DNA of 64,000 nucleotides from NCBI GenBank assembly GCA_019745565.1, contig JAIESW010000002.1, positions 126,799 through 190,798 of the forward strand, in the 5' to 3' direction. Below are positions 1-10,720 of this stretch, in pieces (the stretch's first letter is position 1; each line of letters begins with the position of its first letter). The DNA is from Burkholderiales bacterium. Its GTDB lineage: Bacteria > Pseudomonadota > Gammaproteobacteria > Burkholderiales > Ga0077523. The notes beneath the pieces are model-generated. The model ran no database searches and was not told where the DNA came from. It saw nothing but the letters and a program-made list of their open reading frames with translations. The position numbers and the translations under genes are program-made.

Positions 1-159
1 CCCGAACTGCGCAAGTTTGCCGGCATCGACCGTCAGGTGATGATGGTGGGCCAGGGGTCGCATTTCGAGGTCTGGAGCACCGAGGCGTGGGACGCGCAGC
101 TCGCCACTCTCGGGCAATCCGACACACTGCCACCGGGGATGGAGAATTTCGCCCTGTGA
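1..159 (+). CDS. mraZ: MraZ, C-terminal part (partial)
   Basis: The window opens inside this gene; 52 codons and the stop remain. The visible part matches the second AbrB/MazE-like half of MraZ: the stretch [17 protein letters not shown] followed by FEVW is the conserved strand-helix core. MraZ is the cytoplasmic DNA-binding regulator that heads the dcw cluster and binds the cluster promoter. Its TGA overlaps the GTG start of rsmH (GTGA at 156-159), so translation is probably coupled. The promoter, operator repeats and N-terminal half lie outside the window. The identification rests on the motif and on the invariant mraZ-rsmH gene order. Confidence 0.85.
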   Translation, partial: PELRKFAGIDRQVMMVGQGSHFEVWSTEAWDAQLATLGQSDTLPPGMENFAL

Positions 160-1106
160 TCCCCACGGCGTCCGCGGGCGACGCGGCCGTTCACGCGCCG
201 GTGCTGGCCGTCGAGGCGCTGGCCGCGCTGGCCGTGCGTCCGGACGGCATCTACGTGGACGCGACCTTCGGTCGCGGTGGCCACAGCCGGATGGTTCTCG
301 CAGCTCTGGGTCCGCAGGGTCGCCTGCAGGCGATCGATCGCGATCCCGAGGCCGTGGCCGCGGCTCGCGCCATCATCGATCCACGTTTCTCCTGCGCGCA
401 CGCCAATTTCGGTGCGCTCGCGCGGGTGCTGGACGAGGCGGGCATCACGCAGGTGAATGGCGTGCTGCTCGATCTCGGCGTGTCGTCGCCGCAGCTCGAC
501 GATCCCAAGCGGGGTTTCAGCTTCCGCCGGGACGGGCCGCTCGACATGCGCATGGATCCGACGCGCGGCGAAAGCGCGGCGGCTTGGCTCGCGCGGGCGC
601 AACAACAGGAGATCGGGGAGGTCATCCGGACCCATGGCGAAGAACGGTTTGCTGAGCAGATTGCAAGAGCGATTGTTGCGGCTCGGGCCCGACAGCCTCT
701 TGGCACAACACGGCAACTTGCCACGCTCGTGGCAGAAGCCGTCCGTACGCGTGAGCCAGGCCAGGACCCGGCGACGCGTACCTTTCAAGCTCTACGGATT
801 CACGTCAATCAGGAGCTTGAGGAACTGGCGTTAGCGCTGCCGGCCTCCATGGACCGGCTGGCGGCGGGAGGGCGACTCGTCGTGATCAGTTTTCATTCGC
901 TGGAAGACAGGATCGTGAAGCGCGCGATGCGCGAAGCCGCATCGCCCCCTGCGCTGCCGCCGCGCCTGCCGATCCGCGCCGCCGACATTCCCGCGCCGAA
1001 GTTTCGCCTCGTCGGCAAGGCGCAGCGCGCATCCGCGACCGAGATCGCCGCGAACCCGCGCGCGCGCAGCGCGGTGATGCGCACGTTGGAGCGCGTCGCG
1101 GCATGA
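156..1106 (+). CDS. rsmH: 16S rRNA (cytosine(1402)-N(4))-methyltransferase RsmH
   Basis: This enzyme transfers a methyl group from S-adenosylmethionine to N4 of C1402 in the 30S decoding centre. The SAM-binding signature [10 protein letters not shown] is at residues 35-44. Further family landmarks are [10 protein letters not shown], the substrate-loop stretch GPLDMRMD, and [11 protein letters not shown] near the C-terminus. The GTG at 156 was chosen because it overlaps the mraZ stop and gives the usual length of about 316 residues; an upstream ATG at 87 would run through mraZ. The segment 639-838 uses codons (AGA, ACA, CTT, TTA, CTA, GTT) nearly absent from the flanking code, suggesting a recombined patch. 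The stop overlaps the ftsL start (ATGA). Confidence 0.96.
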   Translation: MIPTASAGDAAVHAPVLAVEALAALAVRPDGIYVDATFGRGGHSRMVLAALGPQGRLQAIDRDPEAVAAARAIIDPRFSCAHANFGALARVLDEAGITQVNGVLLDLGVSSPQLDDPKRGFSFRRDGPLDMRMDPTRGESAAAWLARAQQQEIGEVIRTHGEERFAEQIARAIVAARARQPLGTTRQLATLVAEAVRTREPGQDPATRTFQALRIHVNQELEELALALPASMDRLAAGGRLVVISFHSLEDRIVKRAMREAASPPALPPRLPIRAADIPAPKFRLVGKAQRASATEIAANPRARSAVMRTLERVAA

Positions 1107-1387
1107 TCGCGCGCCTCAATCTGCTGCTGATCGGCATCGCCGTCCTCTGCGCGCTGGGCGTGGTCACGTCCCAGCACGAGGCGCGCAAGCTGTTCGTCGA
1201 ACTGCAGAAGGAACAGGAAGTCGCGAAGCAGCTCGACGTGGAGTGGGGCCAGCTGCAGCTCGAGCAGAGCACCTGGGCCATGCACTCGCGCATCGAAAAG
1301 GTGGCCTCCGACTCGCTCAAGATGCGCGTGCCGCCGCAGTCGCGCATCCGCATCGTTTCGCCGGGTTCTCCCGCGGCGACCCAATGA
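1103..1387 (+). CDS. ftsL: Cell division protein FtsL
   Basis: Small bitopic membrane protein of the divisome that forms the FtsQ-FtsL-FtsB complex and helps activate FtsW-FtsI. The 94-residue product has a short N-terminus, one membrane helix at about residues 3-22 ([17 protein letters not shown]) and a periplasmic helix rich in Glu, Gln and Lys that should form the leucine-zipper coiled coil with FtsB. Sequence conservation in this family is low, so position matters: it lies between rsmH and ftsI with ATGA-type overlaps at both ends, as in other proteobacterial dcw clusters. Confidence 0.93.
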   Translation: MIARLNLLLIGIAVLCALGVVTSQHEARKLFVELQKEQEVAKQLDVEWGQLQLEQSTWAMHSRIEKVASDSLKMRVPPQSRIRIVSPGSPAATQ

Positions 1388-3120
1388 ACCCGGCCGCTCA
1401 TCCGCAGCTCTCGCTGCGTCTGCCCGCGTGGCGCACGCGGTTCGTCTTCGCGCTCTTCATCGGTGCGTTCGCGGTGCTGCTGGTGCGCGCGCTCTATCTG
1501 CAGGGACCGCAGCGCGACTTCCTGCAGCGCGAGGGCGCCTCGCGCTACGCCTCGCGACCGCTGGTGCTGTCCGCCCATCGCGGCATGATCACCGATCGTC
1601 ACGGCGAGCCGCTCGCCATCTCGACACCGGTGGAATCGGTGTGGGCGAGCCCCGGCGATGCGGACCTCACGCCCTATCAGCGGGAACAGCTCGCGAAGCT
1701 GCTCGAGATCGAGCCGGCCGAACTCAAGGGGCGGCTCGCCAATCGCGAACGGGATTTCGTCTATCTCAAGCGCCAGCTGCCGCCGGAGCAGGCCGCGAAG
1801 GTCGTGAAGCTCGATCTGCCGGGCGTGTTCCTGCAGCGCGAATACCGCCGCTACTACCCGGCCGGCGAAACCCTGTCGCACGTGATCGGCTTCACGGATG
1901 TGGACGACAAGGGACAGGAGGGTCTCGAACTCGCCTATCAGGAGTGGCTCGCCGGGCGCCCCGGCAGCCGGCGTGTGATCCGCGATCGCCTCGGGCGCGT
2001 CGTGGAGGACGTCGCGAGCATCCGCGCGCCGCAGGAGGGTCGCGACCTCGCGTTGTCCATCGATCTCAAGCTCCAGTACCTCGCGTATCGCGAGCTGAAG
2101 GCCGCGGTGAATCTGCATCAGGCCAAGGCCGGCGGCATCGTGGTGATGGACGTGAAGACCGGTGAAGTGCTGGCGCTCGCCAATGCCCCCACGTACAACC
2201 CGAACAACCGTGCGCGCTACAACGCCGTGCGAGCACGCAACCGCGCCGTGACCGACCTGTTCGAGCCCGGTTCGACGCTGAAGCCGTTCACCGTGGCGGC
2301 AGCACTGGAAGCGGGTGCGTTCCGTCCCGACTCGGTGGTGCAGACCGCCGGCGGTTCACTCACCCTGGGCCCCGCGACGATCCGCGATGCCCACGCATCG
2401 AACGTCAATCTCACGGTGTCGCAGGTGATCCAGAAGTCGTCGAACGTGGGCACCGCGAAGATGGCGCTGGCGCTGCCGTCGCAGCGGCTGTGGGAGATGT
2501 TCTCCTCCGCCGGCTTCGGCGCCGTGCCGCGCTCCGGTTTTCCCGGCGAGGTGGGCGGACGCCTGCGCGACTATCGCACGTGGCGTCCCATCGAGCAGGC
2601 GACCATGAGCTACGGCCACGGCATCTCCGTGAGCCTGATGCAACTCGCCCGTGCCTACACCATCTTCTGCAACGACGGCGAACTGCTGCCGATCACGCTC
2701 GTGCGTCGCGACGAGCCGGTCGCCGGCATGCGCGTGATCTCCGCGGAGACCGCGGCGACCTTGCGTCGCATGATGCAGCTGGTGACCGAACCCGGCGGTA
2801 CCGCGCCGCGCGCGCAGGTGATGGGCTATCACGTGGCCGGCAAGACCGGCACCGCTCACAAGCTCGTGAACGGCCAGTACGCGCCCGATCGTTACGCGTC
2901 CTCGTTCATCGGGTTCGCTCCGGCCTCGGATCCGCGCCTGTTGATCGCCGTGCTGATCGACGAGCCGAGCGCCGGGCAGTACTACGGCGGCGTGGTGGCG
3001 GCGCCGGTGTTTTCGGCGGTGATGTCCGGTGCGCTGCGAATGCTGGCGGTGCCGCCCGACGCACCGGTGATCCTCAAGGGGCCGATCGACGAAGTGCCCG
3101 AGGTCGCCGAGGAAGTGTGA
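1384..3120 (+). CDS. ftsI: Peptidoglycan D,D-transpeptidase FtsI (PBP3)
   Basis: Septum-specific class B penicillin-binding protein that crosslinks peptidoglycan with its partner glycosyltransferase FtsW. A membrane anchor lies at residues 19-40, then the PBP dimerisation domain, then the transpeptidase domain. The catalytic motifs are all visible: S297-x-x-K300 (STLK), S352-S-N354 and K487-T-G. The ATG at 1384 overlaps the ftsL stop and gives 578 residues, the normal length; an upstream in-frame start would lie inside ftsL. Next to ftsL and upstream of murE it occupies its standard place. Confidence 0.97.
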   Translation: MNPAAHPQLSLRLPAWRTRFVFALFIGAFAVLLVRALYLQGPQRDFLQREGASRYASRPLVLSAHRGMITDRHGEPLAISTPVESVWASPGDADLTPYQREQLAKLLEIEPAELKGRLANRERDFVYLKRQLPPEQAAKVVKLDLPGVFLQREYRRYYPAGETLSHVIGFTDVDDKGQEGLELAYQEWLAGRPGSRRVIRDRLGRVVEDVASIRAPQEGRDLALSIDLKLQYLAYRELKAAVNLHQAKAGGIVVMDVKTGEVLALANAPTYNPNNRARYNAVRARNRAVTDLFEPGSTLKPFTVAAALEAGAFRPDSVVQTAGGSLTLGPATIRDAHASNVNLTVSQVIQKSSNVGTAKMALALPSQRLWEMFSSAGFGAVPRSGFPGEVGGRLRDYRTWRPIEQATMSYGHGISVSLMQLARAYTIFCNDGELLPITLVRRDEPVAGMRVISAETAATLRRMMQLVTEPGGTAPRAQVMGYHVAGKTGTAHKLVNGQYAPDRYASSFIGFAPASDPRLLIAVLIDEPSAGQYYGGVVAAPVFSAVMSGALRMLAVPPDAPVILKGPIDEVPEVAEEV

Positions 3121-4607
3121 TGACCGTGCGTGAATTCGATCGCAACCTGCTCGCGAACCTCGGTGTTCCGGTGCGCAACCTGGTCACCGACAGCCGCGCG
3201 GTGCAGCCCGGCGATGTCTTTCTTGCCTACCCGGGCGGTCGCTTCGACGGACGCCGGTTCATTGCGCAGTCCATCGAGCGCGGCGCGGCTGCGGTGCTGT
3301 GGGAGGCCGATGACTTCGCCTGGCGCGCCGAGTGGCGCGTGCCGAATCTGGCCGTCGCCGGTTTGCGCGAGCAGGCCGGAGCGATCGCGGCACACATCTA
3401 TGGTCAGCCGTCGCGCGAACTCTGGATGGCCGGGGTCACCGGCACCAACGGGAAGACGTCGTGCAGCCATTGGATCGCCCAGTCGTTGCAGCGCTGCGGC
3501 CGGCCCACGGCCGTGATCGGCACGCTCGGCAACGGTTTCCCGGACGCGCTCGATGCGGCGACCCATACGACACCCGACGCCGTGAGTCTGCAACAGCAAT
3601 TGCGCCGCTATCGCGACGCCGGCGCGCAGGCCGTCGCGATGGAGGTGTCGTCGCACGCGCTCGATCAAGGCCGGGTGAACGGTACGAAGTTCGACACCGC
3701 GCTCTTCACCAACCTGACGCGCGACCATCTCGACTATCACGGCGACATGGAAAGCTACGGGGCCGCGAAGGCGAAGCTGTTCCGCTGGCCCGGTCTCGCC
3801 AACGCCGTGATCAATCTCGACGACAGCTTCGGCCGCGAGCTGGCGCTCGGACTGCGCGGCGCGTCGACTCGGGTGCTCGGTTACGGCATCGGCCGCGGCG
3901 AAATCGCCGGCCATCGCGTCGATCTGTCGACGCGCGGCCTGCGCCTCGAGATCCGTACCCCATGGGGCGAGGCGGAGCTCTCGAGCCGGTTGATCGGCGG
4001 CTTCAACGTGAGCAACCTGCTCGGCACCCTCGGTGTCCTGCTTACCGCGAACCTCAAGCTGGACGACGCCGTCGCCGCACTGGCCCAGGTGGCGCCGGTG
4101 GCCGGTCGTCTGGAGATGATTCGCGAGCCGGGACATCCTCTGGTGGTCGTGGATTACGCCCATACGCCCGACGCGCTGGAGAAGGTGCTCGAGACGCTGC
4201 GCGAGATCGTCGGTCACGACCGCGGCGCGCGGTTGATCTGCGTGTTCGGTTGCGGCGGCGACCGCGATCCGGGCAAGCGTCCCATCATGGGCGAGGTGGC
4301 TACGCGTCTGGCCGATCTCGTCATCGTCACGAGCGACAACCCGCGCTCCGAGGATCCGCGTGCCATCGTCGATCAGGTGGTCGCAGGCGCTCACGCCAAC
4401 CACGAGATCGAAGTGGATCGCGCCAGTGCCATCGCGCGCGCGATTGCCGAAGCGCGCGAAGGCGACGTGGTGCTCGTGGCCGGCAAGGGTCACGAAAGCT
4501 ATCAGGAAGTGGACGGCACGCGGCTGCCGTTCAGCGATGTCGAAGTCGCGCGCAAGGCCTTGCAGCGGGACGCCGGAGGAAAGGATGGGCATGTTCAGGC
4601 TCGCTGA
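3120..4607 (+). CDS. murE: UDP-MurNAc-L-Ala-D-Glu--2,6-diaminopimelate ligase MurE
   Basis: Cytoplasmic ATP-dependent Mur ligase that adds the third residue to the peptidoglycan stem peptide. The ATP loop GTNGKTS is at residues 108-114. The motif DNPR at 406-409 is the known determinant for meso-diaminopimelate rather than lysine, so the wall should be the Gram-negative DAP type. The ATG at 3120 overlaps the last base of the ftsI stop (TGATG) and gives 495 residues, the family length. The 3' end overlaps murF by 23 nt. Confidence 0.97.
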   Translation: MTVREFDRNLLANLGVPVRNLVTDSRAVQPGDVFLAYPGGRFDGRRFIAQSIERGAAAVLWEADDFAWRAEWRVPNLAVAGLREQAGAIAAHIYGQPSRELWMAGVTGTNGKTSCSHWIAQSLQRCGRPTAVIGTLGNGFPDALDAATHTTPDAVSLQQQLRRYRDAGAQAVAMEVSSHALDQGRVNGTKFDTALFTNLTRDHLDYHGDMESYGAAKAKLFRWPGLANAVINLDDSFGRELALGLRGASTRVLGYGIGRGEIAGHRVDLSTRGLRLEIRTPWGEAELSSRLIGGFNVSNLLGTLGVLLTANLKLDDAVAALAQVAPVAGRLEMIREPGHPLVVVDYAHTPDALEKVLETLREIVGHDRGARLICVFGCGGDRDPGKRPIMGEVATRLADLVIVTSDNPRSEDPRAIVDQVVAGAHANHEIEVDRASAIARAIAEAREGDVVLVAGKGHESYQEVDGTRLPFSDVEVARKALQRDAGGKDGHVQAR

Positions 4608-5964
4608 AGCCGCGACCGTGCCGGGCATCGTCCATCGCGGACCGGACCTCGCCGTCACCGGCGTGACCACCGACAGCCGATCCATCGGCCGCGGGGATCT
4701 CTTCGTCGCGCTGAACGGTGAGCGCTTCGACGGGCACGATTTCGTCGATCAGGCGCTTGCCGCGGGCGCAGCGGCGGCGCTGGTGAGCGATGCTGGTAAG
4801 GTGAAGACCACCGCCGCGGCGCTGTTGGTGGCGCAGGACACGCGGCTCGCACTCGGTGCGCTGGCGCAATGGTGGCGCGGCCGCTTCACCATCCCGATCG
4901 CGGGCGTGACCGGCAGCAACGGCAAGACCACGGTCAAGGAGATGCTGGCCGCGATCCTGCGCGCCGATGCGGGCGACGCGGCGGTGCTCGCCACTGCCGG
5001 CAACCTCAACAACGACATCGGCGTGCCGCTCATGCTGTTCCGGTTGCGCGAGACGCATCGGTACGCGGTGATCGAGATGGGGATGAACCATCTCGGCGAA
5101 ATCGCCTATCTCACGCGGCTCACCCGTCCTTCGGTCGCGGCCATCAACAACGCCGGTTCGGCGCACATCGGCGAACTCGGGTCGCACGACAACATCGCGC
5201 GCGCCAAGGGCGAGATCTTCGAAGGCCTGCCGGTCGAAGGCATCAAGGTGATCAACGCCGATGATCGCTACGCGCAGTTCTGGCGCGGACTTGCTCCCGG
5301 GCATCGGACCATCGACTTCGCGCTGGACCATGAAGCGGCGGTCACGGGCACGTATGAACTCACGGCCGACGGCAGTCTGGTCACCATCGAGACCCCGCTC
5401 GGTTCAGCCGTCGCGCGCATCCAGGTGCCGGGTGTGCACAACGTGCGCAATGCATTGTGCGCGGCTGCTGCGGCCCACGCGCTCGGCATCGCACCCGTGA
5501 CGATCGGGGTCGGACTGTCCGCCTACCGCGGCACCACCGGCCGGCTGCAGCGCAACGTGGGTGTGAACGGGGCGACGATCATCGACGACACCTACAACGC
5601 CAATCCGGACTCGATGCAGGCGGCCATCGCATGGCTCGCGGGACTGCCGGGCAAACGCATCTTCGTGATGGGGGACATGGGTGAACTGGGCGACGAAGCC
5701 GCGGCGCGCCATGCCGAGATCGGCGAGAGCGCCCGCGAGCGTGGCATCGATGCGCTGTTCGCAATGGGCGACGCGAGCGCCGGTGCCGCGAAGGCGTTCG
5801 GCAAGGGCGCGCGTCACTTCGGCGATCTCGATCAGCTGGTGGCGGCCGTGAGCGAGGCGAGCAACGCCTCCACGACCGTGCTAGTGAAGGGTTCGCGATT
5901 CATGCGGATGGAGCGGGTGGTGGCGCGCCTCGCCCCGAATGCCGCGACGGTGGGAGATCACTGA
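4585..5964 (+). CDS. murF: UDP-MurNAc-tripeptide--D-alanyl-D-alanine ligase MurF
   Basis: Adds the D-Ala-D-Ala dipeptide made by Ddl to the UDP-MurNAc tripeptide in the cytoplasm. It has the three-domain Mur ligase layout, with the ATP loop GSNGKTT at residues 110-116 and the later [10 protein letters not shown] stretch of the C-terminal domain. The ATG at 4585 lies within the end of murE but follows a strong ribosome binding site (GGAGGA, 4575-4580), which decides the start. The product is 459 residues, normal for MurF. Its stop overlaps the mraY ATG by one base. Confidence 0.97.
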   Translation: MGMFRLAEAATVPGIVHRGPDLAVTGVTTDSRSIGRGDLFVALNGERFDGHDFVDQALAAGAAAALVSDAGKVKTTAAALLVAQDTRLALGALAQWWRGRFTIPIAGVTGSNGKTTVKEMLAAILRADAGDAAVLATAGNLNNDIGVPLMLFRLRETHRYAVIEMGMNHLGEIAYLTRLTRPSVAAINNAGSAHIGELGSHDNIARAKGEIFEGLPVEGIKVINADDRYAQFWRGLAPGHRTIDFALDHEAAVTGTYELTADGSLVTIETPLGSAVARIQVPGVHNVRNALCAAAAAHALGIAPVTIGVGLSAYRGTTGRLQRNVGVNGATIIDDTYNANPDSMQAAIAWLAGLPGKRIFVMGDMGELGDEAAARHAEIGESARERGIDALFAMGDASAGAAKAFGKGARHFGDLDQLVAAVSEASNASTTVLVKGSRFMRMERVVARLAPNAATVGDH

Positions 5965-7049
5965 TGCTGCACGCACTCGCGCAGTGGCTGGCCCAGGATA
6001 TCCGCGCGTTCAACGTGTTCGGCTACATCACGCTGCGGGCGGTGCTCGCGACGCTGACCTCGCTCGTGATCTCGTTCGTCGTCGGCCCGGCGATGATCCG
6101 CAAGCTGACCGCCTACAAGATCGGCCAGGCGGTGCGCGACGACGGACCGCAGACGCACCTCACCAAGGCCGGCACGCCCACCATGGGCGGCGCGCTGATC
6201 CTGGTGTCGATGGGCGTGGCGACGTTGCTCTGGGCCGATCTCACCAACCGCTTCGTGTGGGTGGTGCTGATCGTCACCTTCGGCTTCGGCGCCATCGGGT
6301 GGGTCGACGACTATCGCAAGGTGGTCCATCGCAACGCGAAGGGGTTGCCCGCACGCTACAAGTACTTCTGGCAGTCGGTGATCGGCATGGCGGCCGCGCT
6401 GTTCCTCGCATTCTCGGCGACGCTGCCCACCGAAACCCAGCTGATCGTGCCGTTCTTCAAGCACGTCGCCTACCCGCTGGGCGTGATCGGCTTCATCATC
6501 CTCACCTACTTCGTGATCGTCGGCACGTCCAATGCGGTCAACCTGACCGACGGGCTCGACGGGCTCGCGATCATGCCGACCGTGATGGTGGGCAGCGCGC
6601 TCGGCATCTTCGCCTACGTCGCCGGTAACACGGTGTTCGCGAAGTATCTCGGCTTCCCCTACATCCCCGGCGCCGGCGAACTGACGGTGCTGTGCGCCGC
6701 CCTGGCCGGCGCGGGTCTCGCGTTCCTCTGGTTCAACGCGTATCCAGCCGAGGTGTTCATGGGCGATGTCGGTGCGCTGGCACTCGGTGCGGCGCTCGGT
6801 ACCATCGCCGTGATCGTCCGCCAGGAGATCGTGCTGTTCATCATGGGCGGCGTGTTCGTCGTGGAGACCCTGTCGGTGATGTTGCAGGTGGGCTCGTTCA
6901 AGCTCACGGGCAAACGCATCTTCCGCATGGCGCCGCTGCATCACCATTACGAGTTGAAAGGTTGGAAGGAAAACCAGGTGGTGGTCCGGTTCTGGATCAT
7001 CACGATGATGCTTGTCCTGTTCGGACTCTCGACGCTGAAGCTGCGATGA
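5964..7049 (+). CDS. mraY: Phospho-MurNAc-pentapeptide-transferase MraY
   Basis: Integral membrane enzyme that moves phospho-MurNAc-pentapeptide onto undecaprenyl phosphate to form lipid I. The 361-residue protein is highly hydrophobic, about ten helices, with the family signatures [18 protein letters not shown] near residues 53-70, the Asp pair in [18 protein letters not shown], and the His-rich loop [12 protein letters not shown] near the C-terminus, whose histidines contribute to the active site. It sits between murF and murD with overlapping stop and start codons on both sides. Confidence 0.98.
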   Translation: MLHALAQWLAQDIRAFNVFGYITLRAVLATLTSLVISFVVGPAMIRKLTAYKIGQAVRDDGPQTHLTKAGTPTMGGALILVSMGVATLLWADLTNRFVWVVLIVTFGFGAIGWVDDYRKVVHRNAKGLPARYKYFWQSVIGMAAALFLAFSATLPTETQLIVPFFKHVAYPLGVIGFIILTYFVIVGTSNAVNLTDGLDGLAIMPTVMVGSALGIFAYVAGNTVFAKYLGFPYIPGAGELTVLCAALAGAGLAFLWFNAYPAEVFMGDVGALALGAALGTIAVIVRQEIVLFIMGGVFVVETLSVMLQVGSFKLTGKRIFRMAPLHHHYELKGWKENQVVVRFWIITMMLVLFGLSTLKLR

Positions 7050-8452
7050 ACCTCTCCGGCAAACGCGTTCTCGTCCTCGGCCTCGGTGCCACCGGCGTGT
7101 CCATGATCCGCTGGCTGTCCGCGCATGGTGCCATCGTGCACGCAGCCGATTCCCGCACCGAGCCACCCGGCGTCGATGCGGTGCGGCGCGAGTTTCCGCA
7201 ACTGCCCATCGATCTCGGGCCGTTCCGTGCAGCGAGCTTCCGTGACATGGATCTCGTCGCCGCGAGTCCCGGCGTGCCGCTCGCCGAACCACAGATCCAG
7301 GCCGCCATCGCGCGTCGCGTCGACGTGGTCGGCGACATCGAGCTGTTCGCACGGGCCATCGCTGCCCGAGCCCGCCAGCTGTCGCTGCCGCGGCCGAAGC
7401 TTCTCGCGATCACCGGCTCCAACGGCAAGAGCACCGTGACGGAGATGACCGGTGCGCTGTGCCGCGGCGCCGGCCTCGAGACCCTGGTCGCGGGCAACAT
7501 CGGCCTGCCCGTGCTCGATGCGCTGGCCGAGATCGAATCCGGCAAGCGGCCTTGGCCGCAGGCGGTCGTGCTGGAGCTTTCGAGCTTCCAGCTCGAGACC
7601 ACGGCGAGCCTTCGGCCCGATGCCGCGGTCGTGCTCAATCTTTCCGAGGACCATCTCGATCGCTATCGCGGCATGGACGACTACGCCGCCGCGAAGGCGC
7701 GCATCTTCATCGGGACCGAGGTACAGGTCGTCAATCGCGACGATCCGCGCACCCTCAGCCTCGCGCGCAAGGACGTGCCGGTCTGGTCGTTCGGGCTCGG
7801 AGCACCGAACGGTGATGACGAATGGGGATTGCTGCGCAACGGAGCGGATCACCTCGCCCAAGGCGCGCGGCGCATCCTGCCGGTCGCGAAGCTGCGTATC
7901 GCCGGGCTGCACAACGCCGCCAACGCTCTCGCCGCACTGGCGCTGGTGCGCGCCATCGGGCTCGACTATTCGACCGTTGCCGCTGCGCTCGAACGCTTCG
8001 AGGGTCTGCCCCATCGCGTGCAGCTGGTGGCAGAGATTGCCGGGCGGCGCTTCTACGACGATTCGAAGGGCACCAACGTCGGTGCGACGGTCGCGGCGCT
8101 CAACGGCATGGCCGAACTGGTCGTGCTGATCGCCGGCGGCGATGGCAAGGGCCAGGACTTCGCGCCGCTTGCACCCGCGGTGGCCGGCCATGCCCGCGCC
8201 GTGGTGCTGATCGGTCGCGACCGCGAGGCCATCGCCACGGCGCTGGCCGCCACCGGCATCCCGCTGCATCGCGCGGCCGACATGGACGAGGCCGTGGACA
8301 GCGCCTTCCGTGCTTCGAAGAGCGGCGATGCCGTGATGTTGTCGCCGGCGTGCGCAAGCTTCGACATGTTCCGCAACTACGAGCATCGCGCCGAAGTGTT
8401 CCGTGCTGCCGTGCAACGACTCGGGGAGGCCGCGTGCTCTACGCCGCGCTGA
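7046..8452 (+). CDS. murD: UDP-MurNAc-L-alanine--D-glutamate ligase MurD
   Basis: Cytoplasmic Mur ligase adding D-glutamate to UDP-MurNAc-L-Ala. The N-terminal uridine-binding Rossmann loop LGLGATG is at residues 11-17 and the ATP loop GSNGKST at 124-130; the C-terminal domain carries DDSKGTN. Length (468 residues) is typical. The ATG at 7046 overlaps the mraY stop (ATGA). The 3' end overlaps ftsW by 19 nt, so the two are likely coupled. Confidence 0.97.
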   Translation: MNLSGKRVLVLGLGATGVSMIRWLSAHGAIVHAADSRTEPPGVDAVRREFPQLPIDLGPFRAASFRDMDLVAASPGVPLAEPQIQAAIARRVDVVGDIELFARAIAARARQLSLPRPKLLAITGSNGKSTVTEMTGALCRGAGLETLVAGNIGLPVLDALAEIESGKRPWPQAVVLELSSFQLETTASLRPDAAVVLNLSEDHLDRYRGMDDYAAAKARIFIGTEVQVVNRDDPRTLSLARKDVPVWSFGLGAPNGDDEWGLLRNGADHLAQGARRILPVAKLRIAGLHNAANALAALALVRAIGLDYSTVAAALERFEGLPHRVQLVAEIAGRRFYDDSKGTNVGATVAALNGMAELVVLIAGGDGKGQDFAPLAPAVAGHARAVVLIGRDREAIATALAATGIPLHRAADMDEAVDSAFRASKSGDAVMLSPACASFDMFRNYEHRAEVFRAAVQRLGEAACSTPR

Positions 8453-9594
8453 AACGCCCCTCGCGCCTGCCGCTCTACGACGAGTCTCTCGTCTGGTCCA
8501 CGGTGCTGTTGCTCGCCATCGGTCTGGTGATGGTGTACTCGGCTTCCATCGCCATGGCCGAAGGCAGCCGCCTGAGCGGTTTCCAGCCGCAGTACTTCCT
8601 GGTGAGGCATGCCGGGTTCCTGGTGGTGAGCCTGCTCGCGGCGCTGGTCGCGTTCCAGTTTCCCATGCGTCTGTGGCAGCAAGCCGCACCGTATCTCTTC
8701 CTGTTCGGTGCCTTTCTGCTGATCGTGGTGCTGATTCCGGGGATCGGGCGCGAGGTGAACGGCAGCCAGCGCTGGCTGCGTTTCTTCGGCATCGGGTTCC
8801 AACCCTCCGAACTGGTGAAGTTGTTCGTCGTGCTGTACGCGGCGGACTACACCGTGCGCAAGGCCGCGCACATGGGCAGTTTCCGCAAGGGCTTCATGCC
8901 GCTGTTCGGCGTGATGCTGTTCGTCGGCGCGCTGCTGCTGATGGAACCCGACTTCGGCGCGTTCGCGGTGATCACCGTGATCGCCATGGGCATCCTGTTC
9001 CTGGGCGGCATGAACTGGCGCCTGTTCGTCGCGCTCATCATGCTGCTGGTGGTGGGCTTCGTGGCCCTCATCTGGACTTCGCCCTACCGGTTGCAGCGCA
9101 TCGCCGGCTTTCTCGACCCGTGGTCCGATCCGTACGGGAAGGGCTATCAGCTCTCGCACGCGTTGATCGCGTTCGGCCGCGGGGAATGGTTCGGCGTGGG
9201 TCTCGGGGCCAGCGTCGAGAAGCTGTTCTACCTGCCCGAAGCGCACACCGACTTTCTGCTCGCAGTGATCGCCGAGGAACTCGGCTTCGTCGGGGTCATC
9301 GTCGTGCTCGGCCTGTTCGCGTGGCTGGTGCTGCGGGCGTTCTCGATCGGCAGTCAGGCCGCCAAGCTCGAGCGCTACTACTCCGCGCTGGTGGCCCAGG
9401 GCATCGGGTTGTGGATCGGCACCCAGGCGCTGATCAACATGGGCGTGAACATGGGCGTGCTGCCCACCAAGGGACTCACGCTGCCGCTGCTCTCCTTCGG
9501 CGGCAGCGGCATCGTCGCCAATCTGGCCGGGCTCGCGATCCTGCTGCGGGTGGACTGGGAGAACCGTGAGCTGATGCGAGGCAGAAGTGTCTGA
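8434..9594 (+). CDS. ftsW: Septal peptidoglycan glycosyltransferase FtsW
   Basis: SEDS-family polymerase that uses lipid II to make septal glycan strands with FtsI. The 386-residue protein is predicted to have about ten membrane helices. Family motifs include [12 protein letters not shown] near the N-terminus, [36 protein letters not shown] and the C-terminal [13 protein letters not shown]. The start is taken as GTG 8434, which follows GGGGAGG at a spacing of about five bases and lies inside the end of murD. It ends eight bases into murG. Confidence 0.96.
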   Translation: MLYAALKRPSRLPLYDESLVWSTVLLLAIGLVMVYSASIAMAEGSRLSGFQPQYFLVRHAGFLVVSLLAALVAFQFPMRLWQQAAPYLFLFGAFLLIVVLIPGIGREVNGSQRWLRFFGIGFQPSELVKLFVVLYAADYTVRKAAHMGSFRKGFMPLFGVMLFVGALLLMEPDFGAFAVITVIAMGILFLGGMNWRLFVALIMLLVVGFVALIWTSPYRLQRIAGFLDPWSDPYGKGYQLSHALIAFGRGEWFGVGLGASVEKLFYLPEAHTDFLLAVIAEELGFVGVIVVLGLFAWLVLRAFSIGSQAAKLERYYSALVAQGIGLWIGTQALINMGVNMGVLPTKGLTLPLLSFGGSGIVANLAGLAILLRVDWENRELMRGRSV

Positions 9595-10720
9595 CCACCG
9601 CGAAGCCTCACGGACGACGAACGGTGCGAGTGCCGACGCCTCGCGCCTCGGGCCTCACGCCTCTCGGACGATTCTCATCATGGCCGGCGGCACCGGCGGT
9701 CACGTCTTTCCCGCCCTTGCCGTGGCGGATCAGCTGCGCGACCGCGGCTGGAAGATCGTGTGGCTCGGTTCGCGCGCGGGCATGGAAGCGGACCTCGTGC
9801 CGAAGCGTGGCTATCCGGTCGAGTTCATCCGCTTCGCCGGCCTGCGCGGCAAGGGCGTCGTGCGCGCGGCGCTGTTGCCGCTCAACCTGCTGATCGCATT
9901 CTGGCAATGCGCGCGGGTGATCTTCCGCGTGCGGCCCGACGTCGTGCTCGGCATGGGCGGGTACATCTCGTTCCCCGGCGGCATGATGGCGGCGCTGTTC
10001 GGCCGGCCGCTGCTGTTGCACGAACAGAACGCGATCGCGGGTCTCGCCAACAAGGTTCTCGCCGGCGTGGCGGACCGGCGCATGACCGGCTTTCCGGACA
10101 CGCTGAAGCGCGCCGAGTGGACCGGCAACCCGATCCGTTCCGACATCGCGGCACTGCCGGATCCGGCGCAGCGGTTCCGGTCGCGCGAAGGTCGTTTGCG
10201 CCTGCTCGTGGTGGGCGGCAGCCTCGGCGCGATGGTGCTGAACGACGTGGTGCCGAAGGCGCTCGCGAAGCTCGATGTCGATCGTCGCCCCAAGGTGCTG
10301 CACCAGTCGGGCACCAGGCAGATCGATGCGTTGAAGGCCAACTATGCGGCGGCCGGTGTCGACGGCGAGTGCGTCGCATTCATCGACGACATGGCCCGCG
10401 CTCTGGGCGAGGCGGACTTCGTGATCTGCCGCGCCGGAGCGCTCACCGTGTCGGAGGTCTCGACCGTCGGTGTCGCGGCGGTGTTCGTGCCGCTGCCCAT
10501 CGCCGTGGACGACCACCAGACGGCGAACGCGCGCTTCCTCGCGAATTCCGGTGCCGCGGTTCTGATGCCGCAGCCGGAGTTCACGCCGCAGCGGCTCGCG
10601 GATCTCATTCGCGGGTTCACGCGCGACACCCTGCTCGACATGGCACAGAAGGCTCGGGCACTCGCCAAGCCGGACGCGGCTCGTCGCGTCGCGGACGCCT
10701 GCGTGGAGATGGCCCGATGA
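9587..10720 (+). CDS. murG: UDP-GlcNAc--undecaprenyl-pyrophosphoryl-MurNAc-pentapeptide transferase MurG
   Basis: Peripheral membrane GT-B glycosyltransferase that converts lipid I to lipid II. The diagnostic [14 protein letters not shown] loop lies at about residues 34-47 and the second glycine loop GGSLGA in the C-terminal half; HEQNAIAG and the donor-site stretch [10 protein letters not shown] are also present. The GTG at 9587 gives a product with some 25 extra residues of low-complexity character before the usual [10 protein letters not shown]; an in-frame ATG at 9680 would remove them. Overlap with ftsW (8 nt) and with murC (ATGA) supports the longer form. Confidence 0.95.
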   Translation: MSDHREASRTTNGASADASRLGPHASRTILIMAGGTGGHVFPALAVADQLRDRGWKIVWLGSRAGMEADLVPKRGYPVEFIRFAGLRGKGVVRAALLPLNLLIAFWQCARVIFRVRPDVVLGMGGYISFPGGMMAALFGRPLLLHEQNAIAGLANKVLAGVADRRMTGFPDTLKRAEWTGNPIRSDIAALPDPAQRFRSREGRLRLLVVGGSLGAMVLNDVVPKALAKLDVDRRPKVLHQSGTRQIDALKANYAAAGVDGECVAFIDDMARALGEADFVICRAGALTVSEVSTVGVAAVFVPLPIAVDDHQTANARFLANSGAAVLMPQPEFTPQRLADLIRGFTRDTLLDMAQKARALAKPDAARRVADACVEMAR

